Assembly (NCBI GenBank): GCA_965278995.1
Contig: OZ257136.1
Span: forward strand, 1 to 64,000
Direction: 5' to 3'
Source: JADJYF01 sp965278995
Lineage (GTDB): Bacteria > Pseudomonadota > Gammaproteobacteria > Ga0077536
DNA: 64,000 nucleotides
Part shown: one piece after another, positions 1-9,233 of the stretch
How positions within the stretch are numbered: the stretch's first letter is position 1
How the letters are laid out: each line of letters opens with the position of its first letter
Translations under genes and position numbers: made by a program
Notes under the pieces: generated by a model
The model's database searches: none
The model's input: the letters and a program-made list of their open reading frames with translations, nothing else
What the model was told of the DNA's origin: nothing

Positions 1-35
1 CAACCAGTGGGATAACTTCGGCTGGGAGCTCAGCT

Positions 36-1421
36 ATGAATTCTGACCGACAGCAAACGGCGCTGCGCGCTAGACTGTGGTGCGTGATCATTGCGGCGTT
101 CGCTCTGGCTGTAAGCAGCCTGGCGCAGGCACAGACGCTGGCCCCGACTCCAGGTGGGCTCGACGGCGAGCGCACCTGGCGCACGGTCGACGAAATGAGC
201 GCCGAGGATCGCGCACTGTTCGACCCTGCGATCAACACACCGCGGGACCCCGCGATTGCTTATGTGCCGGCCGAGCCATACCCCTATACCGCACCTTATA
301 CAGCCGAAGAAATGGGTTTTCGCTCGGCCGAGTTCGTCCATATCTCGCGTTGGCCCTACACGTTGATTGATGTTTTCGGTGTCATCACCAGTTCCGGCTA
401 TATCAATCAAGGTGCCTCGGTCGGCTATATATCGGTGCCGGGCGAACCAGGCCTGGACGGTTACATCCATGGCAGCAAGCCCGGCAACGTGTACTCACGC
501 TGGACGATGTACGACACCTTTCCACCGGAATCCGAAGGCGCGCAGCAGCTCTGGCTGCCGCATCGCACCGATATGGAAAATCGCACGAAGATGGATTACT
601 TCATCTATTCGCCGACTTTGCGGCGTGTGCGTCGGCAGCCGCAACCGCGGCGCGACCAGCGCTTTCCGGATAACGCGCAGACGTTCGATGACGTACTCGG
701 GCGCGACCCGTGGGAATTCGACTGGCAGCTGCTCGGCACTGACGTACTCTACAAGACCATCCGCTTCCCCAACACGCGATTGAAGATCACCAACAATGTC
801 GCCGGTCAGGGGTTTGTCGAAAGGGTTGCTGCGGATATCAAACCCATGGGCGACAGCTATCCCCACTATCGGGCCGATGGCGGTATCGATTGCTGGGTGG
901 TCAAAGCCACCGTGCGCCAGGACTGGCTGCCCGGCTATGCCGAGCAGACACTGGTGATGTGGCTGGATAAATATTCGTTCTATCCGTTGCGGAGCGAGAA
1001 GTACGACGCCAAAGGGCAGTTGATGATGATCGAAGTGCGACTGGCCGAAATGCAGAATCCAGCGCGTGGCGAGCTCGGGTATGCGGCGTATTCGAGCATC
1101 TACTGGAACGTCGAGCACGATTTGATTGGATTCAGTGTTCACGATGCACATACCGTGCGCGCATGGACCGCGGAAGAAGAGAAGATGATTTTCACGCCGG
1201 AGTTCATGCGCCGCCAATGGTTGCTCGAACCGGTCAAATCGCAGCTCCTGATCCTGGATCCGGAACAGTTCTATCTGCGTCCGCTGCTCGAACGCGGCAA
1301 GTTTCCGAATGATCGCAATCTCACGGTGTCGCCGGTCATCGAAGCCCGCATCAATGCGCAGGAAGCAGCAGGCAAGCTGATTTTCGAATCGCCAAGCGCT
1401 GCAGCGCTCGCGCAGCCGTGA
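36..1421 (+). CDS. DUF1329 family exported protein
   Basis: A 461-residue protein of the DUF1329 family, whose members are exported proteins with a LolB-like fold and no settled reaction; they are often found near RND-type exporters or genes for hydrophobic substrates. A Sec signal peptide is visible: an arginine-containing start, a hydrophobic run at about residues 15-30 and an AQA cleavage motif. The mature part has the family's acidic/aromatic opening (ALFDPAINTPRDP, near residue 60) and long beta-rich body. The ATG follows GGGAG by about eight bases. It is the first of three consecutive plus-strand genes for exported proteins, with 28 bases before the next. I see the family resemblance directly; the function is unknown. 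Confidence 0.85.
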   Translation: MNSDRQQTALRARLWCVIIAAFALAVSSLAQAQTLAPTPGGLDGERTWRTVDEMSAEDRALFDPAINTPRDPAIAYVPAEPYPYTAPYTAEEMGFRSAEFVHISRWPYTLIDVFGVITSSGYINQGASVGYISVPGEPGLDGYIHGSKPGNVYSRWTMYDTFPPESEGAQQLWLPHRTDMENRTKMDYFIYSPTLRRVRRQPQPRRDQRFPDNAQTFDDVLGRDPWEFDWQLLGTDVLYKTIRFPNTRLKITNNVAGQGFVERVAADIKPMGDSYPHYRADGGIDCWVVKATVRQDWLPGYAEQTLVMWLDKYSFYPLRSEKYDAKGQLMMIEVRLAEMQNPARGELGYAAYSSIYWNVEHDLIGFSVHDAHTVRAWTAEEEKMIFTPEFMRRQWLLEPVKSQLLILDPEQFYLRPLLERGKFPNDRNLTVSPVIEARINAQEAAGKLIFESPSAAALAQP

Positions 1422-1449
1422 CCGCGCAGCCATTGGCGCGTGCAACGGG

Positions 1450-2439
1450 GTGATGGTTGCGGCAGCCGGCAGGCTGGCCGCGCAACTCTCAGCGCTGCTG
1501 ACGCTGGTCGGCGCTTTGGCCGCTTGCGGAGAGTCGGCACCAGCAGTACTCGAAGGAAGACCGGCAGGGCCCTACCGCCTTGCCTTGACGCTGGATCCGC
1601 CACACCCGCAGACACTGGCCGAAACCACCCTCGACTGGCAACTCACGCATGCCAGCAGCGGACTGCCGGTGACGGGGCTCGCCGTGCTGCATGAGCGCGT
1701 CATTCACAACTTCATCGTCAATCTCGATTTCTCGAGCTTCGCGCACATTCATCACGAAGACTTCAAGCCGCTATCGGCAGACGACCTCGCGCACGCACAC
1801 TTCACCCTGCCGTATCGATTCCCGAGTGCCGGTCGCTATCGCATCGTGAGCGAGTTCACTTATCGTGAGCGCAACTATGTCAAACATTTCGATGTGACCG
1901 TGGGCACACCAGCGGCGTCCGCCAGGGCTGCGCCTGTGGCCCGACTGACGCGGGCGACAGGCGAGTATCGCGGTGTACTACAACTGTCACCGGCAGTACC
2001 GGTGGCAGGCTATGAAACGGAACTTGTGCTCGACCTCGCGCGTGATGGCGCCCCGGTGACGGATCTCGCTCTGTACCTGGGCACGGAAGCCCATGTCGCT
2101 GTATGGCGCGACGACGGTGCAGAGTACGGCCATACGCACAGCTATACGCCGCACATGGCGCAGATGCTGGCGGCCATGCACACGCGCGATCAAGGTGCCG
2201 GTGAACGTTCACGCCGACTCGCCGAGATGATGGTGCAGATGATGAACATGCCGGCTGAGCTGATTTATCACGGGCCGCGCATTCCCGTGCACTACGTGTT
2301 CCCATCACCGGGCTACTATCATGTATTCATCCAGTGTGCGCCTGGCGGCAACGCAGCAGTTTTCGATTTCGTGTTCGAGGTTGTTGCCTATGCGGAGGGC
2401 ATGAACACACGCGTGCAGTCAATAGTGGATGGCGGGTGA
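1450..2439 (+). CDS. histidine-rich lipoprotein with two Ig-like domains
   Basis: A 329-residue predicted lipoprotein: hydrophobic start and a lipobox ending LAAC at about residue 26. Two halves resemble each other. Each has a histidine-rich patch (HNFIV plus FAHIHHEDF in the first, HVAVW plus HTHSYTPHM in the second) followed by a strand-rich segment of the type FPSxGxY, as in periplasmic YtkA/FixH-like beta-sandwich domains thought to handle metals or redox partners. The histidine clusters suggest copper or another metal, which is inference. GTG (1450) or ATG (1453) could start it. Its stop is immediately followed by the next ATG, so the two are probably co-translated. Confidence 0.7.
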   Translation: MMVAAAGRLAAQLSALLTLVGALAACGESAPAVLEGRPAGPYRLALTLDPPHPQTLAETTLDWQLTHASSGLPVTGLAVLHERVIHNFIVNLDFSSFAHIHHEDFKPLSADDLAHAHFTLPYRFPSAGRYRIVSEFTYRERNYVKHFDVTVGTPAASARAAPVARLTRATGEYRGVLQLSPAVPVAGYETELVLDLARDGAPVTDLALYLGTEAHVAVWRDDGAEYGHTHSYTPHMAQMLAAMHTRDQGAGERSRRLAEMMVQMMNMPAELIYHGPRIPVHYVFPSPGYYHVFIQCAPGGNAAVFDFVFEVVAYAEGMNTRVQSIVDGG

Positions 2440-3060
2440 ATGGCCGTATTCCGGTCTGTGAACTGGCCAGCCGTCGCGCTGGTTGTCGGCTGCGCCACTG
2501 CGAACTCGGCGCATGCCGGCCACGGTTTGATGAATTCATTTGCCGATCTCGTTCCGTTACCGCCGGCGGGCATCACGCCGACTTCCGCGCTGTGGCGCAT
2601 TGAACGACTGGTGGATAGCGCAGTGGTCTATCTGGCCGCAGTCCCGCGCGCGGAAATGCACTATGCCGAACGTCATGCGCGTAACCGGTTGGCAGAGTTC
2701 ATCGCCACTGCGCAAGCTCGGGACATCGATGCAGCCGGGCGCGCTGCGGCGGCCTATCGAGAGGATATGACCAGCGCGCTGGATGTCCTCAGGGTCGATG
2801 GCCCGCTCCAGAACGCCCATCTGGGTGGACGGCTGGCCACTGCGCTGCTCGAGCATCGCTATCAGCTTTCGCTGGCCTATGCGGAGCTGCCAATCGCTGC
2901 GCGGGCGCCGGCTGAGGCCGTGTTCGACTGGATGCAAGCGCGCTACGACGAACTGCGCGGTCGGCTTTCCCGGGGTTACGTCGAGAGCTTGTTTTTCAAG
3001 GAGGAGGAGGTCCGCTGGTCGTGGGAAATGGCGCTGCGCGCCGACGAGGTCGAGCGTTAG
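2440..3060 (+). CDS. small exported helical protein, unknown function
   Basis: A 206-residue predicted periplasmic protein. It starts with a signal peptide (hydrophobic to about residue 22, AHA cleavage motif) and then is almost wholly alpha-helical, rich in Ala, Arg and Glu (for example residues 65-120 and 150-205). I do not recognise the family with certainty; the pattern is like small periplasmic helical-bundle proteins (DUF5667-like). The ATG directly abuts the stop of the histidine-rich lipoprotein gene, so these two exported proteins probably act together. Confidence 0.6.
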   Translation: MAVFRSVNWPAVALVVGCATANSAHAGHGLMNSFADLVPLPPAGITPTSALWRIERLVDSAVVYLAAVPRAEMHYAERHARNRLAEFIATAQARDIDAAGRAAAAYREDMTSALDVLRVDGPLQNAHLGGRLATALLEHRYQLSLAYAELPIAARAPAEAVFDWMQARYDELRGRLSRGYVESLFFKEEEVRWSWEMALRADEVER

Positions 3061-3165
3061 TCCAAGGCAGGCCTTCGGACGGGGCTTGATGGGGTTATTC
3101 CTGCTCACCCATCCCGGTTATTGACCGGTTTCGTCGCCCGGTATCACAGGCCCGATACATGGCCG

Positions 3166-3195
3166 TCGACAGGCCTATCGGCCTGCCGTTAGAAT
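3166..3195 (+). promoter_or_regulatory. candidate promoter with palindromic operator for the HTH-receiver gene
   Basis: A TAGAAT -10 hexamer at 3190-3195 lies 18 bases after TCGACA (3166-3171). The spacer holds a perfect inverted repeat, CAGGCC-TATC-GGCCTG (3170-3185). MerR-type regulators bind dyads in over-long spacers, and the next gene encodes a MerR-like HTH, so autoregulation is plausible but unproven. Confidence 0.4.
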
Positions 3196-3236
3196 CCGGC
3201 CTATTGCCCCTCCTAACGTCGAGAGCCTGACAGCGC

Positions 3237-3833
3237 ATGGACGACTTCCGCGAGAAACCCTACCTCACGCCGAGCGAGGTTGCCGAGTTCCTCATGGTTG
3301 CTCCGGTGACAGTTCGAGCTTGGGCACACAAAGGCCTCATTGCCGCGCAGACCACACCTGGTGGCCACCGGCGCTTCCTTCGTGTGGACATCGAGCGCTT
3401 TGCCAGCGAACGTCAGCTCCTGGCTAGTCCGAAACGACGTAGCGGGCCGACGCGCATCCTGATTGTCGATGACAACGACCTGCTGGTCCGTTTTCTGACT
3501 GAAATGCTTGGACTGCACGGCGCGCAAACGGCGAGCGCGGCCGATGGTTTCGAGGCAGGCGTGAAACTTCATCGCTTCAATCCCGACATCGTTCTGCTCG
3601 ATTTGATGATGCCGGGTCTCGATGGATTCGCGGTGTGTCGACAGGTCAAAGGCGAGGCCGAGACTCGCGCGACGCGGGTCATCGCCATGACAGGATTCCA
3701 CACCCCGGAGCATGTCGAGCGAATTGTCGCTGCAGGGGCCGAGTGCTGTCTGCCTAAGCCGCTCGACGAAGCCAATCTGCTCGAAATTCTCGGCTTATCG
3801 CTCCCTGCCGCAGTTGCCGCTGTCGGCAAGTGA
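3237..3833 (+). CDS. MerR-type HTH fused to a response-regulator receiver domain
   Basis: A 198-residue two-domain regulator. Residues 10-60 form a MerR/excisionase-type winged helix (SEVAEFLMVAPVTVRAW followed by TPGGHRRF). Residues 78-190 are a CheY-like receiver with the acidic pair in VDDND, the phospho-acceptor aspartate in LLDLMMPG, the switch threonine in AMTG and the lysine in LPKP. DNA-binding therefore precedes the receiver, the reverse of OmpR or NarL proteins. No histidine kinase lies alongside, so the input is unknown. The gene has its own promoter-like upstream region with a palindrome. Confidence 0.85.
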   Translation: MDDFREKPYLTPSEVAEFLMVAPVTVRAWAHKGLIAAQTTPGGHRRFLRVDIERFASERQLLASPKRRSGPTRILIVDDNDLLVRFLTEMLGLHGAQTASAADGFEAGVKLHRFNPDIVLLDLMMPGLDGFAVCRQVKGEAETRATRVIAMTGFHTPEHVERIVAAGAECCLPKPLDEANLLEILGLSLPAAVAAVGK

Positions 3834-4004
3834 TGCGGGAGGCGGCCGCGTCTGCGGCGGCTCGTTACCTGTCGGTAGTCTTCATGCCTGAATGTGTCGT
3901 ACAGCTGCGCAAAGGCAGGCGTCAACTGCCGTCAACGACCGACTGTGGCATTCACTCATCGTACTGAACAGCTATTTGTCTGAGCGCACAGCCGTGATCG
4001 CGCC

Positions 4005-6209
4005 GTGGCTGTCGGTATGAACCTCGCTGCCGGGCGTCAGTCCAGCGCGACGCTGTTCGCGCTGCTCTCGGCTGTCCTCATCATCGCTCATCAAGTGGGC
4101 GGCAAGGCCACGCGCGACGCTATTTTCCTATCCCAGTATGACGTCACGCAATTGCCGAAGATGCTGATCATCGCGGCATTAGCGTCAATGCTGGCGGTAC
4201 TTGCGATGTCGCGTCTACTGCAACGCTTTGGGCCGTGGCGCATCGTGCCGGCAGCGTTGTGGCTGAGCGCGATATTGTTCTTCGTCAACTGGTCGCTGTA
4301 CGCCCGCGAGCCACAGCTCGCTGCACTCACGCTCTATCTGCAGACAGCGATATTCGGCGCGGTCCTGATCAGTGGATTCTGGTCAGTTGTGAACGAGCGC
4401 TTCGATCCGCACAGTGCCCGGCGAAGTGTGGCACGGATCGCGGCGGCCGCAACGCTGGGCGGCGTACTTGGCGGTCTGCTTGCGGGCAGCGTTGCCGCTC
4501 TGCTCGATGCGCGCGCCATGCTGGCGGTGCTCGGATTGTTGCATTTCCTCTGTGGCATCACGGTCACATTGATCGGACGTCCGCGCAGCGGTGCGCCGGT
4601 ACGCGAGGTGACGGTGACTTCCGGCGTGCAGATCCTGTTCGCGCATCGTTACCTGGCCCTGATGGGGCTGCTCATGGTGCTGGTCGCGGCGCTTGCCGCA
4701 ATCATCGACTATGCGTTCAAAGCCGAGGCCGCCCGCCACATCACGGATCGGGACGCCCTGGTCGGTTTCTTTGGCCGTTTTTACGCTGTCGTCGGACTGG
4801 TCACGTTTGCTATCCAGTCGCTGCTCGGCCCACGCGTGCTGAACCGCTTCGGCATCGGCGTCACCTTGGCCGTGATGCCGGCGATGATCCTGGTCAGCGG
4901 TCTATTGAACGCCGTACTCGTCCGACTGTGGGCAGTGTTGGTCCTGCGGGCCGGGCAGATGGTGTTTCAGAATTCGTTCTTCCGTTCATCGTTCGAATTG
5001 CTCTACACGCCATTGCCGCCGGCGCATAAACGCCCGACCAAATCGATCATCGACGTTGCCTCGGATCGGCTTGGCGATGTGCTGGGCGGTGGTATCGTAC
5101 TGGCGCTGCTGGCTGTCATGCCCAGTCTGCCCGTTGGTGTCGTCGTGCTGGCGGCGATGCTGCTTGCGGCCCTGACGTTGATCGTCGTTCGACGCCTGTA
5201 TGCCGGCTATATCGCCCAGCTCGCCGACAACCTGCGTGATGGCGCCATCAGCCTGAACGAAGACGATGTGATCGATGCCACTACGCGACAGACGCTGGCT
5301 GAAGTGACGGTTGCCGCAGAGCGTTCGCTGCTGATGGCGCGGATCCGCGATCGACGCTTGCGCCGCGGCAACACTGCAGAGGTCTGGACGCCGCACCCCG
5401 CCACCGTTGCACCGCCTCCGGGACCCGGCACAGCGCTGGCGCAAGCGATCAGCGACCTTACGTCGGGCGACGTCGAGCGCGTTCGCAACTGCCTCGAAGG
5501 GACGTTCATGGATCCACGCCTGGCTAGTTTCATCGTGCCGATGCTGGCCGTCGAGGATCTGGCATCACTGGCCCGGACCGAATTGCGCTGGCTTGCGCCA
5601 CGCTGCCTGGGCGCACTCAGCGACGCGCTGCTCGACCCCGATCTGCCATTGCTCGCACGTCAGCGCCTGCCCAGCGTGATTGAAGTGTCTTACCACGAGC
5701 GTGCTGTCGATGCGCTGCTCGCTGGCGTCGACGACGTGGAATTCAACGTTCGCTACAGCAGCGCCCGCGCGCTGTCGCGCATGGCCGGCCGTGACCCTGA
5801 ATTGCCGATAGACGTAGCCCGCGTCTACGCCGCCTGCGCACGCGAAGTCGCGATCCCGCGCGACGACTGGGAAGCACGGGATATTCGACTCGACCACGAC
5901 AGCAGCCCCGATTACAGCCTTCATGGCGAAGTCGAGACGGGCGCCAGCTACAGCCTCGATCTCGTCTTCACCCTGTTGAGTCTGGTCCTTGATCGCGATG
6001 CCCTGAAGCTGTCGTTTCGCGCGGTGTTCAGCTCAGACCGCGCCATCCGCGGTACTGCACTGGAATATCTCGAGAACGTGCTCCCTGACAACATCCGCCA
6101 CGGCCTGTGGCCGCATCTCGGTGTGACAGGGCGAGCGCAATCGCAGGCACGTCGTCCACGCGACGCATTGCTGGCGGAGTTGAAGCGCAGCCCGTGGCTG
6201 GGGGCGTGA
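4005..6209 (+). CDS. Npt1/ADP-ATP-carrier-like membrane protein with HEAT-like tail
   Basis: A 734-residue protein. Residues 1-400 contain about ten to twelve hydrophobic segments and resemble the Npt1/ATP:ADP antiporter branch of the major facilitator fold (early AHQVGGKATRDAIFLSQY motif). Residues 430-730 are soluble and helical, with paired-helix repeats like HEAT units. Npt1 proteins exchange nucleotides in intracellular bacteria, but homologues with HEAT tails occur in free-living bacteria where the substrate is unknown, so nucleotide transport should not be assumed. The start is GTG at 4005 or ATG at 4017. A convergent cysNC gene follows 25 bases after the stop. Confidence 0.75.
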   Translation: MAVGMNLAAGRQSSATLFALLSAVLIIAHQVGGKATRDAIFLSQYDVTQLPKMLIIAALASMLAVLAMSRLLQRFGPWRIVPAALWLSAILFFVNWSLYAREPQLAALTLYLQTAIFGAVLISGFWSVVNERFDPHSARRSVARIAAAATLGGVLGGLLAGSVAALLDARAMLAVLGLLHFLCGITVTLIGRPRSGAPVREVTVTSGVQILFAHRYLALMGLLMVLVAALAAIIDYAFKAEAARHITDRDALVGFFGRFYAVVGLVTFAIQSLLGPRVLNRFGIGVTLAVMPAMILVSGLLNAVLVRLWAVLVLRAGQMVFQNSFFRSSFELLYTPLPPAHKRPTKSIIDVASDRLGDVLGGGIVLALLAVMPSLPVGVVVLAAMLLAALTLIVVRRLYAGYIAQLADNLRDGAISLNEDDVIDATTRQTLAEVTVAAERSLLMARIRDRRLRRGNTAEVWTPHPATVAPPPGPGTALAQAISDLTSGDVERVRNCLEGTFMDPRLASFIVPMLAVEDLASLARTELRWLAPRCLGALSDALLDPDLPLLARQRLPSVIEVSYHERAVDALLAGVDDVEFNVRYSSARALSRMAGRDPELPIDVARVYAACAREVAIPRDDWEARDIRLDHDSSPDYSLHGEVETGASYSLDLVFTLLSLVLDRDALKLSFRAVFSSDRAIRGTALEYLENVLPDNIRHGLWPHLGVTGRAQSQARRPRDALLAELKRSPWLGA

Positions 6210-6233
6210 CGGCCGCGCCGAGGGTCAAGCCTC

Positions 6234-8144
6234 TCAACGCGAATGCAGCAGCCCGCGTTCGCGCATCGTAGCAACAATGAACTCGGCTGCCTGCTCAGCG
6301 TTCATGAGGGCCGTGTCAATGTGAATATCGGGAGTCTGCGGCGGTTCATACGGTGAATCGATACCGGTGAAATTCGGTAGTTCACCGCCGCGGGCCTGAC
6401 GGTAGAGTCCTTTACTGTCGCGCGCTTCGGTCTGCTCCTGGGCTGCGTCGATATGGATTTCGATGAACTCTGCGGCATCGAACAACGCGCGCGCAGTATC
6501 GCGCTCACTGCGAAAAGGTGAGATGAAGGCCGTGATCACGATTAATCCGGCTTCGACCATCAGTCTCGCCACTTCAGCCACCCGGCGGATATTTTCCACG
6601 CGATCGCCGGCACTGAAACCGAGATCCCTGTTCAATCCGCGTCGGACGTTGTCGCCGTCGAGCAGAATGGTGTGGCAGCCTTCGGCGAACAGCTTCTTTT
6701 CAACCAGATTGGCGACCGTCGATTTGCCGGCCCCAGGCACGCCGGTCAACCACAGCGCGCATGGTCGGTGGCCTTTCAGCGACACGTGCGCTTCCTTGTT
6801 CACGTCCAGCGATTGCCAGTTGACACTGCGCGACCGGTGCAGTGCGAAATGCAGCATGCCGGCGCCGACCGTATTATTGCTCAGGCGATCGATCAGGATA
6901 AAACCGCCGGTATCGCGATTGTCCCGATACGGATCGAAAGCGACAGGCCGATCAAGCGAGAGTCCAGCCACGCCGATTTCGTTCAGTTCGAGCTGATTGG
7001 CTGCCACATGTTCGAGTGTGTTGACGTTGATCTTGTACTTCAGCGGTGCAATCGTCGCCGTCACCGTTTTCGCGCCGATCTTCATCAGATAGCTGCGCCC
7101 GCGCAACATCGGCTGTTCGTTCAGCCAGACCACTGTCGCTTCGAACTGGTCGCCGACCTGTGCCGGCTGTTCAGCGTCGGCGATGACGTCGCCGCGTGAG
7201 ATATCGACTTCATCCGTCAGCGTTAGCGTGACCGATTGCGCGGCGACTGCCTGTTCGAGCGGACCATCGGCCGTTACGATGCTGGCGACCGTGCTCTCAC
7301 GGCCCGATGGCAATACGACGACGCGTTGCCCGGGGCGGACGATGCCGCCAGCTATCATGCCGGTGAATCCGCGAAAATCCAGATGCGGTCGGTTCACCCA
7401 TTGCACCGGCAGGCGGAACGGCTGGGTCTGCAGACGTGTCTCGTCGATTGGCACCGTTTCCAGCCATTCGAGCAACGGCAGCCCGTCATACCACGGCGTA
7501 TTTGCGCTCAGTTCGACGATGTTGTCGCCATTCACGCCCGAGATCGGCATGGTGCGGATATCGTTCATACCGATGCGCTCGGCGAACTCGCGATACTCGC
7601 CGTCAATGCGGTGATAGATCTCGGCCGAGTAGTCGACGAGATCCATCTTGTTGATGGCAACGACGACGTGACGGATACCCAGCAGCGAGACCAGATAGCT
7701 GTGCCGGCGAGTCTGCTGCAGCAGGCCATTACGCGCATCGACAAGGATGATCGCAAGGTCAGCAGTCGAGGCGCCAGTGACCATATTGCGCGTGTACTGT
7801 TCGTGTCCAGGCGTGTCGGCAACGATGAACTTGCGCCTGTCGGTGGAGAAAAAGCGATAGGCGACGTCGATCGTGATGCCTTGTTCACGTTCGGCGGCCA
7901 GACCATCGAGCAGCAGCGCATAGTCTATTTCGCCGCCACGGGTGCCGACGCGCCGTGAGTCTGCTTCGAGCGCGGCCAGCTGATCCTCGAACAGCATTTT
8001 CGATTCATAGAGCAGCCGACCGATCAGCGTGCTTTTGCCGTCGTCGACGCTGCCGCAGGTGATGAATCGCAGCAGGCTCTTGCGTTCGTGCGTTTCCAGA
8101 TAGCGCTCGATGTCGGTCGCGATCAGATCCGAGACATGCGCCAT
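6234..8144 (-). CDS. cysNC: sulfate adenylyltransferase subunit 1 / adenylylsulfate kinase (CysNC)
   Basis: A 636-residue bifunctional enzyme of sulfate activation. Residues 20-450 are the CysN GTPase that drives ATP sulfurylase (P-loop GSVDDGKST, DTPGHEQY, NKMD). Residues 455-636 are APS kinase, which phosphorylates APS to PAPS (P-loop GVPGAGKST, DGDNVRRGLNRDLGFS). The order is that of fused CysNC proteins. Its start overlaps the cysD stop by one base (TGATG), so the two subunits are translationally coupled. A cysB regulator gene lies 28 kb away. No residues look missing. Confidence 0.97.
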   Translation of the reverse strand: MAHVSDLIATDIERYLETHERKSLLRFITCGSVDDGKSTLIGRLLYESKMLFEDQLAALEADSRRVGTRGGEIDYALLLDGLAAEREQGITIDVAYRFFSTDRRKFIVADTPGHEQYTRNMVTGASTADLAIILVDARNGLLQQTRRHSYLVSLLGIRHVVVAINKMDLVDYSAEIYHRIDGEYREFAERIGMNDIRTMPISGVNGDNIVELSANTPWYDGLPLLEWLETVPIDETRLQTQPFRLPVQWVNRPHLDFRGFTGMIAGGIVRPGQRVVVLPSGRESTVASIVTADGPLEQAVAAQSVTLTLTDEVDISRGDVIADAEQPAQVGDQFEATVVWLNEQPMLRGRSYLMKIGAKTVTATIAPLKYKINVNTLEHVAANQLELNEIGVAGLSLDRPVAFDPYRDNRDTGGFILIDRLSNNTVGAGMLHFALHRSRSVNWQSLDVNKEAHVSLKGHRPCALWLTGVPGAGKSTVANLVEKKLFAEGCHTILLDGDNVRRGLNRDLGFSAGDRVENIRRVAEVARLMVEAGLIVITAFISPFRSERDTARALFDAAEFIEIHIDAAQEQTEARDSKGLYRQARGGELPNFTGIDSPYEPPQTPDIHIDTALMNAEQAAEFIVATMRERGLLHSR

Positions 8145-9046
8145 CAGAAATATCCTTCCTGTTTTTTCTTCTCCATCGAGGCGGCGCTATCGTGGTCGAT
8201 CATCCGCCCTTGTCGTTCAGAGGTCGTCGTCAGCAGCATTTCCTGGATGATGTCGGTCAGCGTGTCCGCGGTCGACTCGACTGCACCGGTCAATGGATAA
8301 CAACCCAGCGTGCGAAAACGAACGTGCTTCATCATCGGTACTTCGCCAGGTCTCAGACGCATGCGCTCATCGTCAACCATGATCAAGGTGCCGTCACGAT
8401 CGACTACTGGACGGAGCGCGGCATAGTAAAGCGGCACTATCGGTATCTGCTGCAGATGGATGTACTGCCAGATGTCGAGCTCGGTCCAGTTCGACAACGG
8501 AAAGATGCGCATGCTCTCGCCTTTCTGTTTGCGCGTGTTGTACAGGCGCCAGAGCTCGGGTCGCTGATTCTTCGGATCCCAATGGTGCTGTACGGTACGG
8601 AACGAAAAGATGCGCTCTTTTGCCCGTGACTTTTCTTCGTCGCGTCGTGCACCGCCGAACGCGGCATCAAACTCGTATTTCGACAGCGCCTGCTTCAGAC
8701 CTTCGGTCTTCCACATGTCGGTGTGGACCTGTGAACCGTGATCGAAAGGGTTGATGCCGAGCGCGGCTGCCTCTGGATTCTGGTGGACGATCAATTCCAT
8801 GCCGGCTTCGCTGGCCATGCGTTCGCGCATGGCGTACATGTCGCGAAACTTCCACGTGGTATCGACGTGCAGCAACGGAAACGGCGGTGGCGCCGGATAG
8901 AACGCTTTGCGTGCCAGGTGCAGCATGCAGGCACTGTCCTTGCCGATGGAATAGAGCATCACCGGCTTGTCGGCTTCGGCCACCACTTCGCGCATGATGT
9001 GAATACTTTCGGCTTCCAGCCGCTGCAGGTGGGTCAGAGTGGTCAT
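8144..9046 (-). CDS. cysD: sulfate adenylyltransferase subunit 2 (CysD)
   Basis: A 300-residue CysD, the catalytic ATP-pyrophosphatase-type subunit that makes APS from ATP and sulfate with the CysN GTPase. The PP-loop (YSIGKDSACML) is at about residues 32-42, and family motifs such as HVDTTWKF and GGARRDEEKSRAKER are present. Length matches the family. It is the first gene of a two-gene minus-strand operon with cysNC. The 187-base upstream region contains a TAGAAT-like -10 on the minus strand near 9085 without a good -35, as expected for a CysB-activated promoter; this last point is inference. Confidence 0.97.
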   Translation of the reverse strand: MTTLTHLQRLEAESIHIMREVVAEADKPVMLYSIGKDSACMLHLARKAFYPAPPPFPLLHVDTTWKFRDMYAMRERMASEAGMELIVHQNPEAAALGINPFDHGSQVHTDMWKTEGLKQALSKYEFDAAFGGARRDEEKSRAKERIFSFRTVQHHWDPKNQRPELWRLYNTRKQKGESMRIFPLSNWTELDIWQYIHLQQIPIVPLYYAALRPVVDRDGTLIMVDDERMRLRPGEVPMMKHVRFRTLGCYPLTGAVESTADTLTDIIQEMLLTTTSERQGRMIDHDSAASMEKKKQEGYF

Positions 9047-9233
9047 CCCATTGGTCTCGTTCGTCTTAAAGGTTGGCGGGCGGCGCTATTCTAAACGGTT
9101 GGGTCGCGTCTGCCGGCGAAAATATTGCTGTTCGATACCAACGGTATGGCGCTCTGAGCAGCAGTTCCGCAAGCGGGCCGCAGTCCCGCCCTGACCGCAT
9201 GCTAGTATCCTCGTTTTTGCCGATAAGCCCACT

